In this document: piece after piece, positions 10,446 through 22,873 of the stretch
How positions within the stretch are numbered: position 1 is the first letter of the stretch
Layout: every line of letters starts with the position of its first letter
From: Pestalotiopsis fici W106-1
Lineage: Eukaryota; Ascomycota; Sordariomycetes; Amphisphaeriales; Sporocadaceae
Direction of reading: 5' to 3'
Length of the DNA stretch: 64,000 nucleotides
Assembly: GCF_000516985.1 (NCBI RefSeq)
Contig: NW_006917091.1
Location: 1,936,977 to 2,000,976, forward strand
Position numbers and translations under genes: made by a program
Notes under the pieces: generated by a model
What the model was told of the DNA's origin: nothing
Database searches by the model: none
What the model saw: the letters and a program-made list of their open reading frames with translations, nothing else

Positions 10446-12376
10446 TCATTTGCGAAGCAGGCCGAATAACGTGAATTTCCCCCTCAAGCCAGTCATCTCC
10501 AACAAATCATGACGGTGAAAGAAGCTGCGATTCCGCTTGCCATATACATCTGGTGGATGTCAGTCTACGGCTTGCTGTAGATAGTGTGAGGCTTGGCTGT
10601 TGGTTGAGCAGTGACTTACACATGGGAATACTCAGCAGGCAGATCACCACCTGCACCGATGCGAGCGCGATAAATGTCTCCTTAATACCGCCCTCAACCA
10701 ACCAGTCGTACGCCTTGAAGGTCAAACCAAAGCTGAACATGTTTTTGAAAATGATCAAGCATGTAAAGCCCTCAACGGCCAGATCACCTGAGACCAAAAT
10801 TGAGCAAAACGGATAACAAGGAACAATCTCTCCATGATGACTTACGATATGCATCAACAATATACAGCGAGCTGGCCACCGCCCCAATGACCATACCACA
10901 CACCTCGAACCCAAAGAAGATGATGGGCACGACCCAGTGGTATTCGCCTCTCAATGTTCCCACGCTCGTAATGGCAAAGCCGTAAAGCCCGAGACATCCA
11001 AATATGAGCTGGGGCACCACCAGCCAAATGCGGAACTCTGGCTCATAGATGCCGCCGTTGCGTTTGGTCAAAAACTTGGCGCTCCAGTCGGCAAGGAGGC
11101 CAGCAATCAGGAAGCCGAGCACAGCACCGAGAAAGGGCCCAACATAGGCATACCCAGTCGATACTTCATTCCAAAAGAGCGGCGGGCCCAGGAAGATTGC
11201 GGCCAGAACGACTCCAATGAATACCGTCCAGCCAATCATTGTTCCTTGGATTAAACATGCCCAGAGAAAGGCAGGCTGCACAAATAACGGAAATGGTCGG
11301 AAGAAGAGTTTCAAGAAACTCTCATCCGTCTTATAGCCGTCAAAGGGAGACAGCGACTGCCAGTAAGTCTTGCGAGCCGGAACGGGCATGGCATGGTTGC
11401 TATTGGGAGCTGACGAAGGTCCTGTAGCCATCTTTTCGTGGTCATGAGACTGTCGAGAGTCCTCATCAAAGGCAACAATATCGGTGTTGAGAGCAGCATC
11501 GCGCCTAAAGGATGTTTCTGGGCAGAAAAGAAACACGGCAAAGAAGGATACAGCGCAGAAGATCGCCACGAGATAAAAGGTCCACCACCACCCGATGGTG
11601 TGTGTAATCTTGCCTACCACGACGGGGGTGAAAAAGGCACCTCCAAACACGGCCAGATTCGTGAAGGCCATGCGCTTACCTCTCTCCTGTAAGCCAGCGT
11701 CGAATGAGTTAGAATATGCCAAATGATTAGGGAAACTGCCAAACCGAGCAATGCACATACATGGACAAAGTATAAATCTCCCACGGCAGCATTCACGAGC
11801 GACTCGAATGGTGCTGTCCCGACTCCCTGGATAATCCTGGACCATAACAGGCTGGTATAATCCCTCTTCCTCCCGACAGCACCAGCCCAGGCACTTGATG
11901 CGACCAGAAGCAACAATCCTAGCAAAAAGGCATGTCTCTTTCCCCATATCCTGCTCGACGGAACGAAGAACATGCCGGCAAATCCCACACCCAGCAGGAA
12001 ATATCCGGTCAGAACAGCAATCCATGTGAAATTAAGGGTAAAGTACAAGGTCAGCGTCAACGTGTTTGCTGCCAGAATCGGGCCCAGAGCTGTCGCGAAG
12101 ATGGCCGTCACGGAGAGTATGAATGTGATGAGATCGCGCCTCCACAAAGGCCAATTCAGAGGGTCGTTGGGATCGTCCGATGGTTGTGGATGCTGTGCGC
12201 CATTGCCATCGTAGGTCAGATAGAGGAAGGATGAGTGGAGCAGAGTATAGGATATCAATACGCACGAGTATAATGGGTACGGTCCCACTTCTGTCGCATT
12301 TCAAACCTCGGGCATCTGCCGTGTCCGCAGTTTGCGGTCTGTCTGGATCGTCAAAGTATCTCGTCGTCCCTGCCAC
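10446..12376 (-). CDS. Major facilitator superfamily transporter (DHA1/HOL1-like)
   Basis: Five exons on the minus strand: 12376-12266, 12192-11761, 11686-10846, 10787-10620 and 10549-10446, with introns of 73, 74, 58 and 70 nt. The 1656-nt CDS encodes 551 residues. The short polar N-terminus leads to PQPSDDPNDPLNWPLWRRD, a signature at the first membrane segment of this fungal MFS group; a motif-A-like SSRIWGKR loop follows TM2, and WSRIIQGVGTAPFESLVN matches the TM4 region. A charged loop of about 80 residues (CPETSF to about SPFDGYKTDES) separates the two six-helix halves. The end, SIPMYVYGKRNRSFFHRHD, is the usual cytosolic tail. Substrate is not predictable; relatives include drug, polyamine and small-cation exporters. 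A perfect 19-bp palindrome lies just upstream. Confidence 0.9.
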
Positions 12377-13522
12377 ATGTGTTTTATCTTAGCATTCACA
12401 GACATTGCTCCAAATGGAATGAATCTCCACGAGTTCGCGGTTGCGCCCGCGGACGGATAAGGCGGCTAACCTGGGACGTGATCGAGGACAGTGTCCTCGA
12501 GTATACCGAGCCCCATTTCGACGTCAACAGTGCAGAGGATGGGAGTTATGCTCCCGAGAAGAGACAAAGTCTTTGCCTACACTGGGCGGGGTTTGATGTT
12601 TGATGTTTAGTTGACGCTTCACAAAGACGAAGACGCCCACTGCCGAGGGACCTTGTTGGGGGGGTGGGCAAAGGTTAAAAATCGCTATGGTTTAAGCTTC
12701 TTTAGCTGAAAGCTGGTGGCGCCTGCAGGTTCCCCTCGCTCTCTCGGCAGGGTGAGTAGGTACACACGTCGCGTCGTACTTGACCCTATATCGATTCAAT
12801 ATATGTATCCTTCACGGCCCTGGCTCCCGCTACCCCAAATTCATGTGATGTGGCTGGCTGCATTGGCTGTCCTTTCTTGTCTCTCTTCGCACAAGTATTA
12901 AAAAAAGACCGCAATGTATATTTTATTTGTAGACTGTGGTAATTATTCAATCCATCATCACTTGCTACTAGGCTGCAAGAAACACCAACAACAGCATGTA
13001 CCGCACAACCAGAAACGTCCGAGCGACACGAGCGAGTGTAAATGAGATGAGGGGATCTCAATTCCCAGCGTCTAGGCGCTCGGCTTGTAATTGGCTGATT
13101 TGCCAACCACCGAGGCTTCTCGCGGGTTGTTAGAGGTGCAAATTGGGGAAAGCGAGACACTGTCAATGCAACCGTCTCTCCGCTTTCCCCCAAAGCAGCT
13201 ACATTGACGCACTTGCAACCATAGCTATCCATCGAGCTACCTATCTTACCCCAATGTATGCTTGCTACCTTAGAGCTGTGTTGTGTATGGTTGAGGTAGG
13301 GGAGCAAAAGGGTAGGAGGGAATGTGAATGCACCTGAGGACCTGTCTGGCCTCGAGTGGCACCAACAAGAGCCTATTTTCAGCCCTCCCACGTGCTGCCG
13401 TTTTCAGCTTCCCGTCCCATCTACAACACGTTTTGTTTTTGCCGAGAAACCTCTCTGTACGGCTTCTACTCGTAGACCTATCATCTTCCCTAGAGTCAAT
13501 CACATTCTTTACCAAGAACATC
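12377..13522. other. Divergent promoter region between MFS and CFEM genes
   Basis: 1.1 kb. Contains the 19-bp palindrome near the transporter and a T/C-rich stretch before the CFEM ATG. A 201-codon open frame on the minus strand (12786-13391) spans it, but it shows no motif and overlaps the CFEM upstream region, so I treat it as chance. Confidence 0.55.
12482..12500. promoter_or_regulatory. Perfect 19-bp palindrome upstream of the MFS transporter
   Basis: TCGAGGACA-G-TGTCCTCGA: two 9-nt arms with a single central base. It lies 106-124 nt upstream of the transporter ATG and about 1 kb from the divergent CFEM gene. A perfect dyad of this length is a good candidate for a dimeric transcription factor site; no specific factor can be named. 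Confidence 0.5.
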
Positions 13523-14164
13523 ATGAAGATTCAACTTCTCTTCACCACCATCGTCGCCCTAGTCGCCGCACAGGACGGGCTACCGGATTGCGCAGTAAGT
13601 GTTTCCCCGCTGTCGCCTCTGAGCTACCTCCTTCTCTCCAGCAAAGAGACAGCCAAAAAAAAAAAAAAAAAACTCACTTCAGTACTAGCAATCGTGGATG
13701 AATGAATGACTGACATGACCCTTGACCTGTAGAAAAACTGTGTAACTCAGTTCACCACTGGTGACAATATCGGCGGCTGTCCCCAGATAAATGCCCAGTG
13801 CATATGTTCTCAGCAGAGCTTCATCAGCGGCATTTCATGCTGTCTTGCCGACGTCTGCAGCGAGGCTGACCAGCAGGCTGCCGTCGACTACGCAGTCAAA
13901 TTCTGTGGCAGCTTTGGCGTGACCGTACCCAGCGCCGTCTCTTGCACGTCGACGGCCACGTCGACGGCGGCGTCGTCCACGGGCAGCTCAACAGGATCCG
14001 CCACCGGAGCTGGGAGCATCACTACTGCTACCACCGGCACGGCGGCTTCTGCTTCGGCAACGGCAGCATCAACGTCTAGCCAGAATGCTGGTTCGTCAAG
14101 CGGGTCGTCGGGAAGTGCAGGCATTTTGGGTGGCCTTGCCGCTGCCATGCTTGCTCTTCTGTAG
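13523..14164 (+). CDS. CFEM-domain GPI-anchored protein
   Basis: Two exons, 13523-13594 and 13733-14164; the 138-nt intron contains an 18-A run (13655-13672). Product 167 residues: signal peptide about 1-16, CFEM domain about 17-85 with cysteines at 23, 27, 40, 47, 49, 60, 61, 66 and 82 (C-x3-C, C-x6-C-x-C, CC-x4-C, C), a Ser/Thr/Ala/Gly-rich stalk about 90-145, and a hydrophobic end (GILGGLAAAMLALL) preceded by small residues, fitting a GPI attachment signal. CFEM proteins bind heme or act as cell-wall or virulence proteins. The residue aligned with the heme-ligating Asp (three before the CxC) is Asn44, so heme binding may be altered. The exon 1-2 joint between the first two cysteines is common in this family. 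Confidence 0.92.
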
Positions 14165-17100
14165 ATTTGAGGGAGCCAGAAAATGAAGCTGGGGATGTGA
14201 AAAATCCACATGAGTAATCAAAGTATCAGACCGGCTGGCCATGAAGAACACTTGTAGGGAACTGTGATATCACACAAACCAAGAATGAGACCGAATCTTG
14301 CCTCGAACTGGGTCGAATGGCAAAGCTAGACTCACAGATGACAACATGATGAACAAGATGTTGCCGGGTGATCAAGACGCTGGGTGTCCTTTGTGAGCGT
14401 TCAGGTGGTGCAAGTCAACAATGAGGCTGTCTTGATTAGCCCCCCCCCCCCACATACCCAAATAGGAGATATAAGAGAAAGGGTTCTTTTGCCAGGTCGA
14501 GTCAGACTCTTTTCTCCATGTTTCCTGCTACACCATTTGTCCAAGGCTTTCTAGAAATCCAGACATGAGAGATTTCGAATCATCATAGCTGCTCCAAGTT
14601 GCCAGTGCTAGACACGTTACTCAAATTAGGAACAGGGTGTCACTAGCCATGGAGCGACTGATGACATTCCAAAAAGGGGTCACATGTTGTACGTGGCTGT
14701 ATGGCCTCATGATGCCCAAAAGTGATTGCAGTCATTTAATATCAACTCGATCTCAGGCACCAATCTTGGCTTTCGGGGGCTCTTTGAGATCGTCAGAGAG
14801 GTTTTTTCCAAGTCCATATTTAGTACATGAATGCCAATATAGCATCCAAGGCTAGTATGTATTCGCCGACCAAGTGGACGGGTTCATTGAGAAAGGGTGA
14901 TTGGATAGGTTACGGTGGCAGGAGTTGCTAGGGCTGGTAATGAGAGAACAATCTACATGGCTATCCCCCGTTTGGAAGAAGCATGGCAAGCCCAATTGAA
15001 CGAACCCGTGGCTCTATGCCTTTACAGGTTGTGATGAGCCCTGGAGGGACGACTTGAGCGGGTCCTCGTTTTCGTATAATTTACGAGAGGCAGTACGTGC
15101 GGGCAGTAATCAATAGAGAAACATGGGACCGGAGCCGGTTCCGTCTGTCCACTCGGGCCACATAGTCTAGCATGTCCGTGATGCGGGAAACTCATTATTT
15201 TGGCGTCCGCGCGGTCGGGATTTGAGGAACATTCCTTCAGGGGCGTGTCTTTCTTCCTTCTTTTCTTCTCTTCTCCAAATCCCGCGGTCCCAGTCATGCC
15301 CGCACCAGCGATTACCCAGATCGGGACAGTTCGGTACGCTCAGACGTTTGCTGCAGATCCCAGATGGTGCCCAACACTGGGGGGCAGGAAGAAGAGGTGG
15401 GCAATAATGGTAACAAGTCGATTTTCATGGCCCAAACGTCTGATTTTGCGCTCAGACAGTAGGCGAACCCATTTTCCATGTCTCTAGCGTGCATGGCACA
15501 AAAAGGCCAGGCGGAGCTGGGAAAGTCAGTACCTCTGCCGGTTATCGACGTCTTGGGTGGACTCTTTGCGTAAAGATATCAATTGTATTCACGAATCATG
15601 AATAATGTGGATATCATTCCCAGGGTCTCCCCGCCATTCTTTGATGTTACGCATCATCGTGGGTTGGGGTTGTATAGCAGAGTAGATCCGACGTCTCTCC
15701 ATTGGCTGCCACTTGGCTGGGCTTTGTTGTGAATTTCCTCTTCATAGTCATCATGACATTCCCCGTTTGCGTGAGGACAATCTAGGTTACGTACATGTTG
15801 GAATGTGGAACACCAAAAAAAGGAAGAAAAAAACCCGAGTTGAGCACCGACTTGTGGGTAAGCAAAATCGTTTGGTCAAAGTGCTTTCCTAACGCATAGT
15901 ACAATGCTTAGAGCAGAATTCTCAGCGTCAGATATTCCTAATGTAGCTGGACCATGTCGACTCGCGTTTCCTCTCGAGACGCGCGCCAGCTTTAGTGGAA
16001 ATCGAAACTGCACTTGTAATATTATTGCCTACGTCAAGTTTTAATAAACGCCGGCCATGATGGGAATCCCTCCGGGTAGCCTGAGTAGATAATGATCACA
16101 GAGTCATTAGTACATGTTCCAGAAGTACGCAGAGGGAATTAGGGCAGAAGAGGTTATTCCATGAAGAGCACGCCCGTGCCCATGCCGCTCAACTCGCCTA
16201 GTAGTTGGCTCTAGATTTGCACCATGCTATGAGACACAACATACCCTCGTTTGGTGATCGACTATTTTCCCATGCCGCTAAGGCTGCCAAGCTTTTCTTA
16301 GAGCCCGTCCGTTTTGCGTCTAAGTGATTCGGCCCTGTTTTTCTTTCTTTCTTCCCCCTTCTAGGTAATGTAGGTAGGTTTGGTAAATAAGGGCCTCGTC
16401 AGCCAAAAAAAAAGTTTTAGTATTAGGTATTCTGTGTGTGTGATCGCTGAGCCGGCGCGCCTTGCTAAGCTTCGTCTGTGGGCACGTCGAGTCAATGCGT
16501 ACATCAGTCAGCGATTTGGCAGCAACGGCAGTTGTGCAAATGCCGCGAATTTTCTTTCTTTCTTCCTGAATCACAAAGAGAGAAAGAGAGAGAGAGAGAG
16601 TGTGTGTGTGTATGGGAGAGTGTCATAAGTACTAGGTAGCTAGTTGGGTAAGGGACAAAGTGTCGGAGGATACATGTATCGTTCAAACCTATAACCTTTT
16701 TGAGACAGAGACATGCTTCCATGTAACTCGTGTCGTTGGATCTAAATCATGATCCAAGGCTGGATCCGAATTAAACACTTCAGTGGACAAAACGCCCATC
16801 GTCTGTCTTCTTGGACGTTGGATGCGTATTGTTGAATGACAGATGCCGATCCGTGTATAGTGAGAACAGACAAATGCATCGGAAAACAACCGGAACAATC
16901 ACTGCCCCTGGCATCTTGGCTAAACAAGATAGTCAGGACCTAGCTAGCATTTAGTTTTTCAGTATGATCCTCTTTGGCCAAGTACATGTCGTGCCTCTTC
17001 CTCTCCTGCTTTGCACTAAAAGCGGGAGGAAACGAGGCGGCGAGTCGGGTGTGCCTGTGGAGGGTGGAGGAGGCGGGCTCATGGGATTTTAGTCTGTCAT

Positions 17101-17838
17101 GATTAGTGCCGATTCGCACGTGGCGAAGGGGGGGTTGAATTCCGGAGGCTGTCCACCGAAACCCTCTTCTCTCATGCAACTTGTCGGCGCTTTCTCTCCA
17201 TCGTCATGAAGCCGTTCATTTCTACCTAAAATCTTAGTCTTCTCCCCTAAACACCGTCTCGTGGCCAACAAGCGTTCCCAAGCGCATGGTGCCCCGATAT
17301 TGCTTCTTTTACTGAGGTGGGTAAAGCAATGACAAGCACGTGTGTTTATACGCTAGGTAATTATATCCGAACACGACTGAATGGGCTCCATAAATGACCG
17401 AATCATTCATACCGCACTTGCCTCTCGGAACTGTGATCCTGTTCCCGACGACGATAAAAAGAGATCGGGAGTGAGCTATTTTAGTAGTACTCATGTCTCT
17501 GTCAGTGCTGGAGATAAAGTAGACAGGACGATGGAGAGAGACAAACACAGAGGATCAAGAGGGGGCGAGGCTCTGGACCTGGATGGAACCTTGCTGCAGA
17601 GGGGTGGGGTTGCAGTCTATACTCCTATGTACACTTGTTGCTACTGTATCATGGCGAAAGACAAAACACATTGCATTCGGCTCAGGGCAGCCACAGGCTC
17701 AGCCAACCATGATTGATGTACGGATCCGAATCGGGCGAGGCGATAGACGAGATCATGCTATAATTGCGGAATGGACGCGCAGGCGGCATGGACGCAGCAC
17801 TAGAGTATGCACTCAAACACACTGCGTACATACAAGGA

Positions 17839-17884
17839 TAGGTAGGTAGCAGGCAGGCAGGCAGGCAGGCAGGCAGGTAGGTGG
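17839..17884. repeat. (GGTA)n/(GGCA)n microsatellite
   Basis: Tetranucleotide array: two GGTA units, then about seven GGCA units, then GGTA again. Intergenic. Confidence 0.85.
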
Positions 17885-18843
17885 ACAGCCACAACATAAC
17901 GCCGGGCTGGGCTGGCTACAAGTATATTATGTGTGTGTAACTATGCCAGCCTGGCAGGTAGAGAGATGAGGAGGAGGAGGGGCAGGAGGGGCGTGGCCAA
18001 TAGATAGGTCGATAGTATTTCGACCACGTACACAAATATATTGCTCCGTGGCGATGGAGATATTGTTATGTCATGAGACTTGGCGTTTTTGGACCTCCTG
18101 TTAGTCGATTGCCCATAATATACAACTTCAAAAACATCCTGGGCATGTATAATACGTGGGTATGTATTACGGAAGCATGGACAGCACATACCAGCCAGGC
18201 GGGAGCGGAGATGGGGGTTCCGCCGGCCGCAGTACATACCTACATGATCATCACCTTGATCATTGATCAGCCAACTACCATGTAGAAGGGACTAACAAGA
18301 AGCCGGGATGGTTATCTGAGGAGTACAAGCTATCTAGAAGAAAGAATTGATAGAACCGCCATGGTATACACCCATCACGACACTACAAATATCTGGTCTT
18401 TCTCGGCCTTGACTCAAACCTCTTGGTTGTGGGATGGGACAGGCTATAATCTAGCGTCACCAATGGGCCGGAAGCTGCCGATGCGAAAGTCTACTGCTCT
18501 GTGTCTCGAGAATTACATACTGAGGCGGCGGAAAAGGCCGCCGAGATGGCCGTGATCTCATTGTCGGGCGTCGCAGCAAAAAACGACCGACAGGCGGGAC
18601 GACAACACACACACGAACACAACGTGTAGATAAAGATATATGCGGAAGGAGAGTGGGGGCACACACCTACACGTATTCCGCACTCCGTAGCCGAAGCCAT
18701 TCATGGGTTGGTTGTTTGGCACTTTGTTTCCGTAGCGGTTTTGTACATGGAAATTTGACTGATAGGCCGCTGTCGGTGTTAACAAGAATACCTAGTAATA
18801 TAAACATGCAGTCATCGTCTCCCGTCAAAGGTTGCATTGTGAG

Positions 18844-18845
18844 TT

Positions 18846-18876
<31 letters not shown>

Positions 18877-18884
18877 GGAGGGGG
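18844..18884. repeat. T12-G23 homopolymer junction
   Basis: Twelve T (18844-18855) run directly into 23 G (18856-18878), then A and five more G. A G-run this long can fold as a G-quadruplex; its length is also prone to assembly or sequencing error. Confidence 0.85.
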
Positions 18885-19773
18885 CTTGTAATCGACATGG
18901 AGTGTCCCCAAAATCTTGGCTAGTGAGGCAGGGTAAGATATTAAGTTTCTCTCCCGCCTTTCGCAGTCTGGGGTTTGCCGAGGGGACGGACCTGGTGGTA
19001 AGTGTTTTATCGTTAAACTCGTCCTCATTGCGATTATTCACATCACTAGATGTACCCGCTATTCAAGCAATAGAGACGGTATTATCAGGACCGCACTGAT
19101 GACCGTTTTCAGCTTTGTGCTCTAGAGGTTAATCAGGAAATTGAACGAAAAGGGCCTAGTATCATCTGTGCACGCCGTCTATTATATCAGCTTCTGTTAT
19201 ATTATGTGTTGCAGATCTAGCCCTCCCGAGGGACTCAAATCACATCATCCTTGCCTCATTCCAGGATAATGGATTAAGCTCCGAGCGATGTCGCGTCGCT
19301 AAGTTCTGATACCTGTGCGAGGGCAAAGGTGAGGTGAATAGCTTTGCCGAGACCGAATCAGCCCCGACATAGAATACTGTTGCGAGTTATTGCTGGCCAA
19401 CGCTTGGAAGGCGTTGAACTCGAAACAATTACTCGGATCTATATGTATTAGCAATGCTGAGAACGCATGAGGCGCAAGTCGCCATCTATAGCCAGGAAAA
19501 TTTGAGGGGAAGAAAAAAAAAAAACCCCCCCATGATGTCTATTCTTACTGGCGGCGCGGCGCTTACCCATAGTCCGCCTCGGTATAAATCATGAACAAGT
19601 AATAGTTGGCATTCAGCAAGCGTATATGATATCAATCAAGCTTACTGATGACAGAGAAGGACAAAAGAGGAGTGGAGATATATCATAAGTGCAGACTCGT
19701 GACCTATATCGGACTGTCAAGTCAATTTGCAACGTTATGCGATCACTGTGAAGCACTTGCACCTCCATATTAG

Positions 19774-19817
19774 AAAAAAAAAAAAAAAAAAAAAAAAGAG
19801 AGAGAGAGAGAGAGAGA
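19774..19817. repeat. A24-(GA)n purine tract
   Basis: Twenty-four A followed by about ten GA units, an all-purine strand of 44 nt. Intergenic. Confidence 0.85.
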
Positions 19818-22353
19818 TCGGACTGTGCTCCCGTTCCTGTCAGTGTGTGAAGCCTCCCCCACACACGCCTGCGTCCGTACATGGTACATACACAGTAGAC
19901 CACAAAGAGAGTTTGGGGTTGTCTGGAGGGTGCCGAGAATCATTGATCCCTGAGCCCCGGGCTCGCATGGATCACGGAGCATGGTATGTACATATATGTA
20001 CGTACATGGGAGGGGGGAATGGAGCCATGGAACCGCATGGCATGAGCTTGATGACAAGCTCTCACACCCGCAACCATATTTACTACATAGTACATACCTT
20101 GACCAGTGACCACCGTCCATGGTCATCTTTACCTAAACTAGGCCAGGTTCCTTGGCCGAAGGAGCCGACCGGCACGATGTATGTCCGCCCTGGCCCTGTC
20201 CTGGCCCTGCTCTGCCCTGCGAACGTCAGCGTTTGGACCTGGCATGGCGCCGCCGAGATGCTTTGCACGTCAGCTTCGGCAGCAGTGGATACATGGTATA
20301 ACAGCATTAAGATATTCTTCTTATAGGTCTCTGGGATGCCGTTTAGCCACCGAAGGGGGGGGGAGAGCAATATGTCACAGGTAGCTCTTGGGCGTCTCCA
20401 GAGCACACAGCGGCCCAATCATGAAGGAGCATCTGCGAAGATATCAGTCGGACAAGCTTGCAAGAGGTAGTAGTCAGTGTGGTCAGTTGACAAAATGTTC
20501 AGAATCGAGGATAACGGTATGATTATGTCCCAAATTAATGACATGGCGGTGCTGGCATATGTGCATACGAGCATACATGCATAGGACGGCCTGTTTTGTT
20601 ACGAATGGTTTGCAACAGACGATGCAAGAGGACGCAAAAAGAAACAAGAATTAACTTATTAGGGGGGAAAAATAAGTCGGAAGTCAAGATGGGGAATTGA
20701 TTGTTTTATGAAAATACTAGTAATTAAGATTTCATGCCTTTTAACTCAGCAAGACGGCTAATAGAAACAAGAAGGGAGCGAGAAAGAAAGGAAGAAAAGT
20801 CTATCAAGCTGCGCACGTGCATTCTGTGCCTGCGATACACATTATAGTCACGAATCAAACGTCCGAGTGTCTGAGGTCTGAGGGTCAGGGTCAATGTTCT
20901 TTTTTAGTTGGAGTGTGTGGCCAGAGTCTTGGGAGCGTTCCAGGTCCTGTCTTGGATTCCTTACATAGCGATGTCATTTCTATCTTTCTTTTTTTTTTTT
21001 TACTTTTTTTTTTGCCCTCACCTACCCAGGCTATGAGGGATTCCGGCAGAAAGACAGCGGAAAGAACAATTAGTGGCATATTGGGCGCACTTCAATTACA
21101 CCTGCATCGTCAAAGTTTTCTTTTTTGAGAAATGAGGGGCATTCCTTTGTATCCTGTGTTCAATGCTCTTTTTTTTCCCCTCCTGCTCACGAGCATTATT
21201 ACGTAGTGGGTATTATATCTTCCCTAATGATTCCTCATGGTAATCCCAACTTGCCAAGTAGGAAGAAAGCATAATTGATTAAAGGAATATAGACGGAGGA
21301 AAAGAGTTATCTGGTTTGTATGGTCTCAATACCACTACACTCTGTGCTGCTACACTACATTCCACTACTGTGCTCCCTGCTCTGCTGTGCGGAGCAGTAA
21401 AGTAAAATTGTGGGCGGGCTCGCTTAAAGGCGCACAAGCACAAAGCACACAGCATTCATTGGCAGCAGCTGTGCTGTGTTTCTCCAGTATCTTGCCCCGC
21501 CAGCGACAGCCGATGAGCCTCTTTAACGTTACCCTACTCCACGTCTTTAGTACCTTGAGCCATGTGCGCGTAGCTAGGTAAGTATGTAGTACTCTGTAAT
21601 ACTTACTCTTTGACGAGGGGTCCCCTGGAGAAGGACTGGCGTTTCTCGTGTGACTATCAGACTTTAAACAGACCATGGCCGATACAGTGATTAAATTACA
21701 AGACAGCATGCGCCATGGATGACAATGGCGATCGGTTCATCATGTTTGTCCGCGATTGGACATCTCAAAGACTCACACACACACACATGGACCTTCGGTG
21801 GTGTACGGCAGCCAAGTCTGGGTATGTAGTAGTGTGCGCAGTATGGTGTAATGTACTATGTGGGCAGCGGTAGGTACGGTCAGTACCTGGGTAGAAAACA
21901 ACCCCCCCAAAACATCTGCCAAGCCTCCGAGCCAAGGGGCGCATCGGACAGGTAAGGTCAAGGTAGATTTACCGTGCAGCTTGCTTGCGGACCACCTACC
22001 TTAATAACTGCTCAAGTATGTGTGAGTGTGTGTGAGATTGTAGATACCTAACGGGAGGCAGGGTAGCAGAGAATAAGGTGGAATAGGTGTTGAGGTAGAG
22101 CAAGTACATAGTAGTTGGGCATTCTGTAGTGTACCGTGTAGCCGTGCGTCTGCCCTCGACCTGTGCGGACAGTGCCCGGGTTCATGTCTCTTTTCTCTGT
22201 GCGGTGTTTCAATCTCTTCTTGATTCAGATCACTACTTGCCCAGCTATGTCATGTGGGTGGTATGTACGTAGGTAGAGAGGTAGGTCAGAATACAATCGA
22301 TCGAGGGGCGAGCACGTCAAGCACGTCAAGCAAGCAGACAAGCAAGGAACCAA

Positions 22354-22377
22354 CCGACCGACCGACCGACCGACCGA
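22354..22377. repeat. (CCGA)6 microsatellite
   Basis: Six exact CCGA units, next to a short duplicated CACGTCAAG word at about 22313-22330. Intergenic. Confidence 0.85.
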
Positions 22378-22591
22378 ATTGCCAACCTTGACGGCTAGGT
22401 GTGGTACGGGATACATATCATGGACCTACCTTTTTTGCTCTCGCGCTGCCGTCGCTGCATAGGTGGACGACCCGACCTCAGGCATGTACGCCGTCCTTGT
22501 CCGTCCCGGTGACAGGCGCGGCACTATAACCATATGTCAGCCCTTACCGAGACACCTCAGGTAGTTTAGTAGTTGACCGTCTCTTTTTTCT

Positions 22592-22611
22592 TCTCTCTCT
22601 CTCTCTCTCTT
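22592..22611. repeat. (TC)n microsatellite
   Basis: About ten TC/CT units inside a longer pyrimidine-rich stretch. Confidence 0.8.
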
Positions 22612-22847
22612 TGTTCCATACTACTACTACCTACGAACCCGTTGGTTCTCCTGTCAATTTACGGGATACAACGGAACAGCCATGAGATCCACAAATATAC
22701 TACCTACCTTGAGCTAGATAGGGAATGTACCTACTACTATTTACCTCGTCTACCACAGTACACTACAGTACCTAATGTATGAACGGTGTCCGCCCCACGT
22801 GCCTGGTCAGTGCCAATTGCTTGATTCACGCGCTTTGAACTCGTTCC

Positions 22848-22873
22848 TTTTTTTTTTTTTTTTTTTTTTTTTT
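22848..22873. repeat. T26 homopolymer
   Basis: Twenty-six consecutive T in a pyrimidine-rich intergenic stretch; the same length as the tracts at 28664 and 58311. Confidence 0.85.

Noticed and set aside
12786..13391. 201-codon minus-strand frame in the MFS/CFEM spacer
   Set aside because: No domain, irregular composition, and it occupies the promoter of the well-supported CFEM gene.
22310..22377. Regular short repeats considered as a CRISPR-like array
   Set aside because: They are a tetranucleotide microsatellite (CCGA) in a eukaryotic genome, without spacers.
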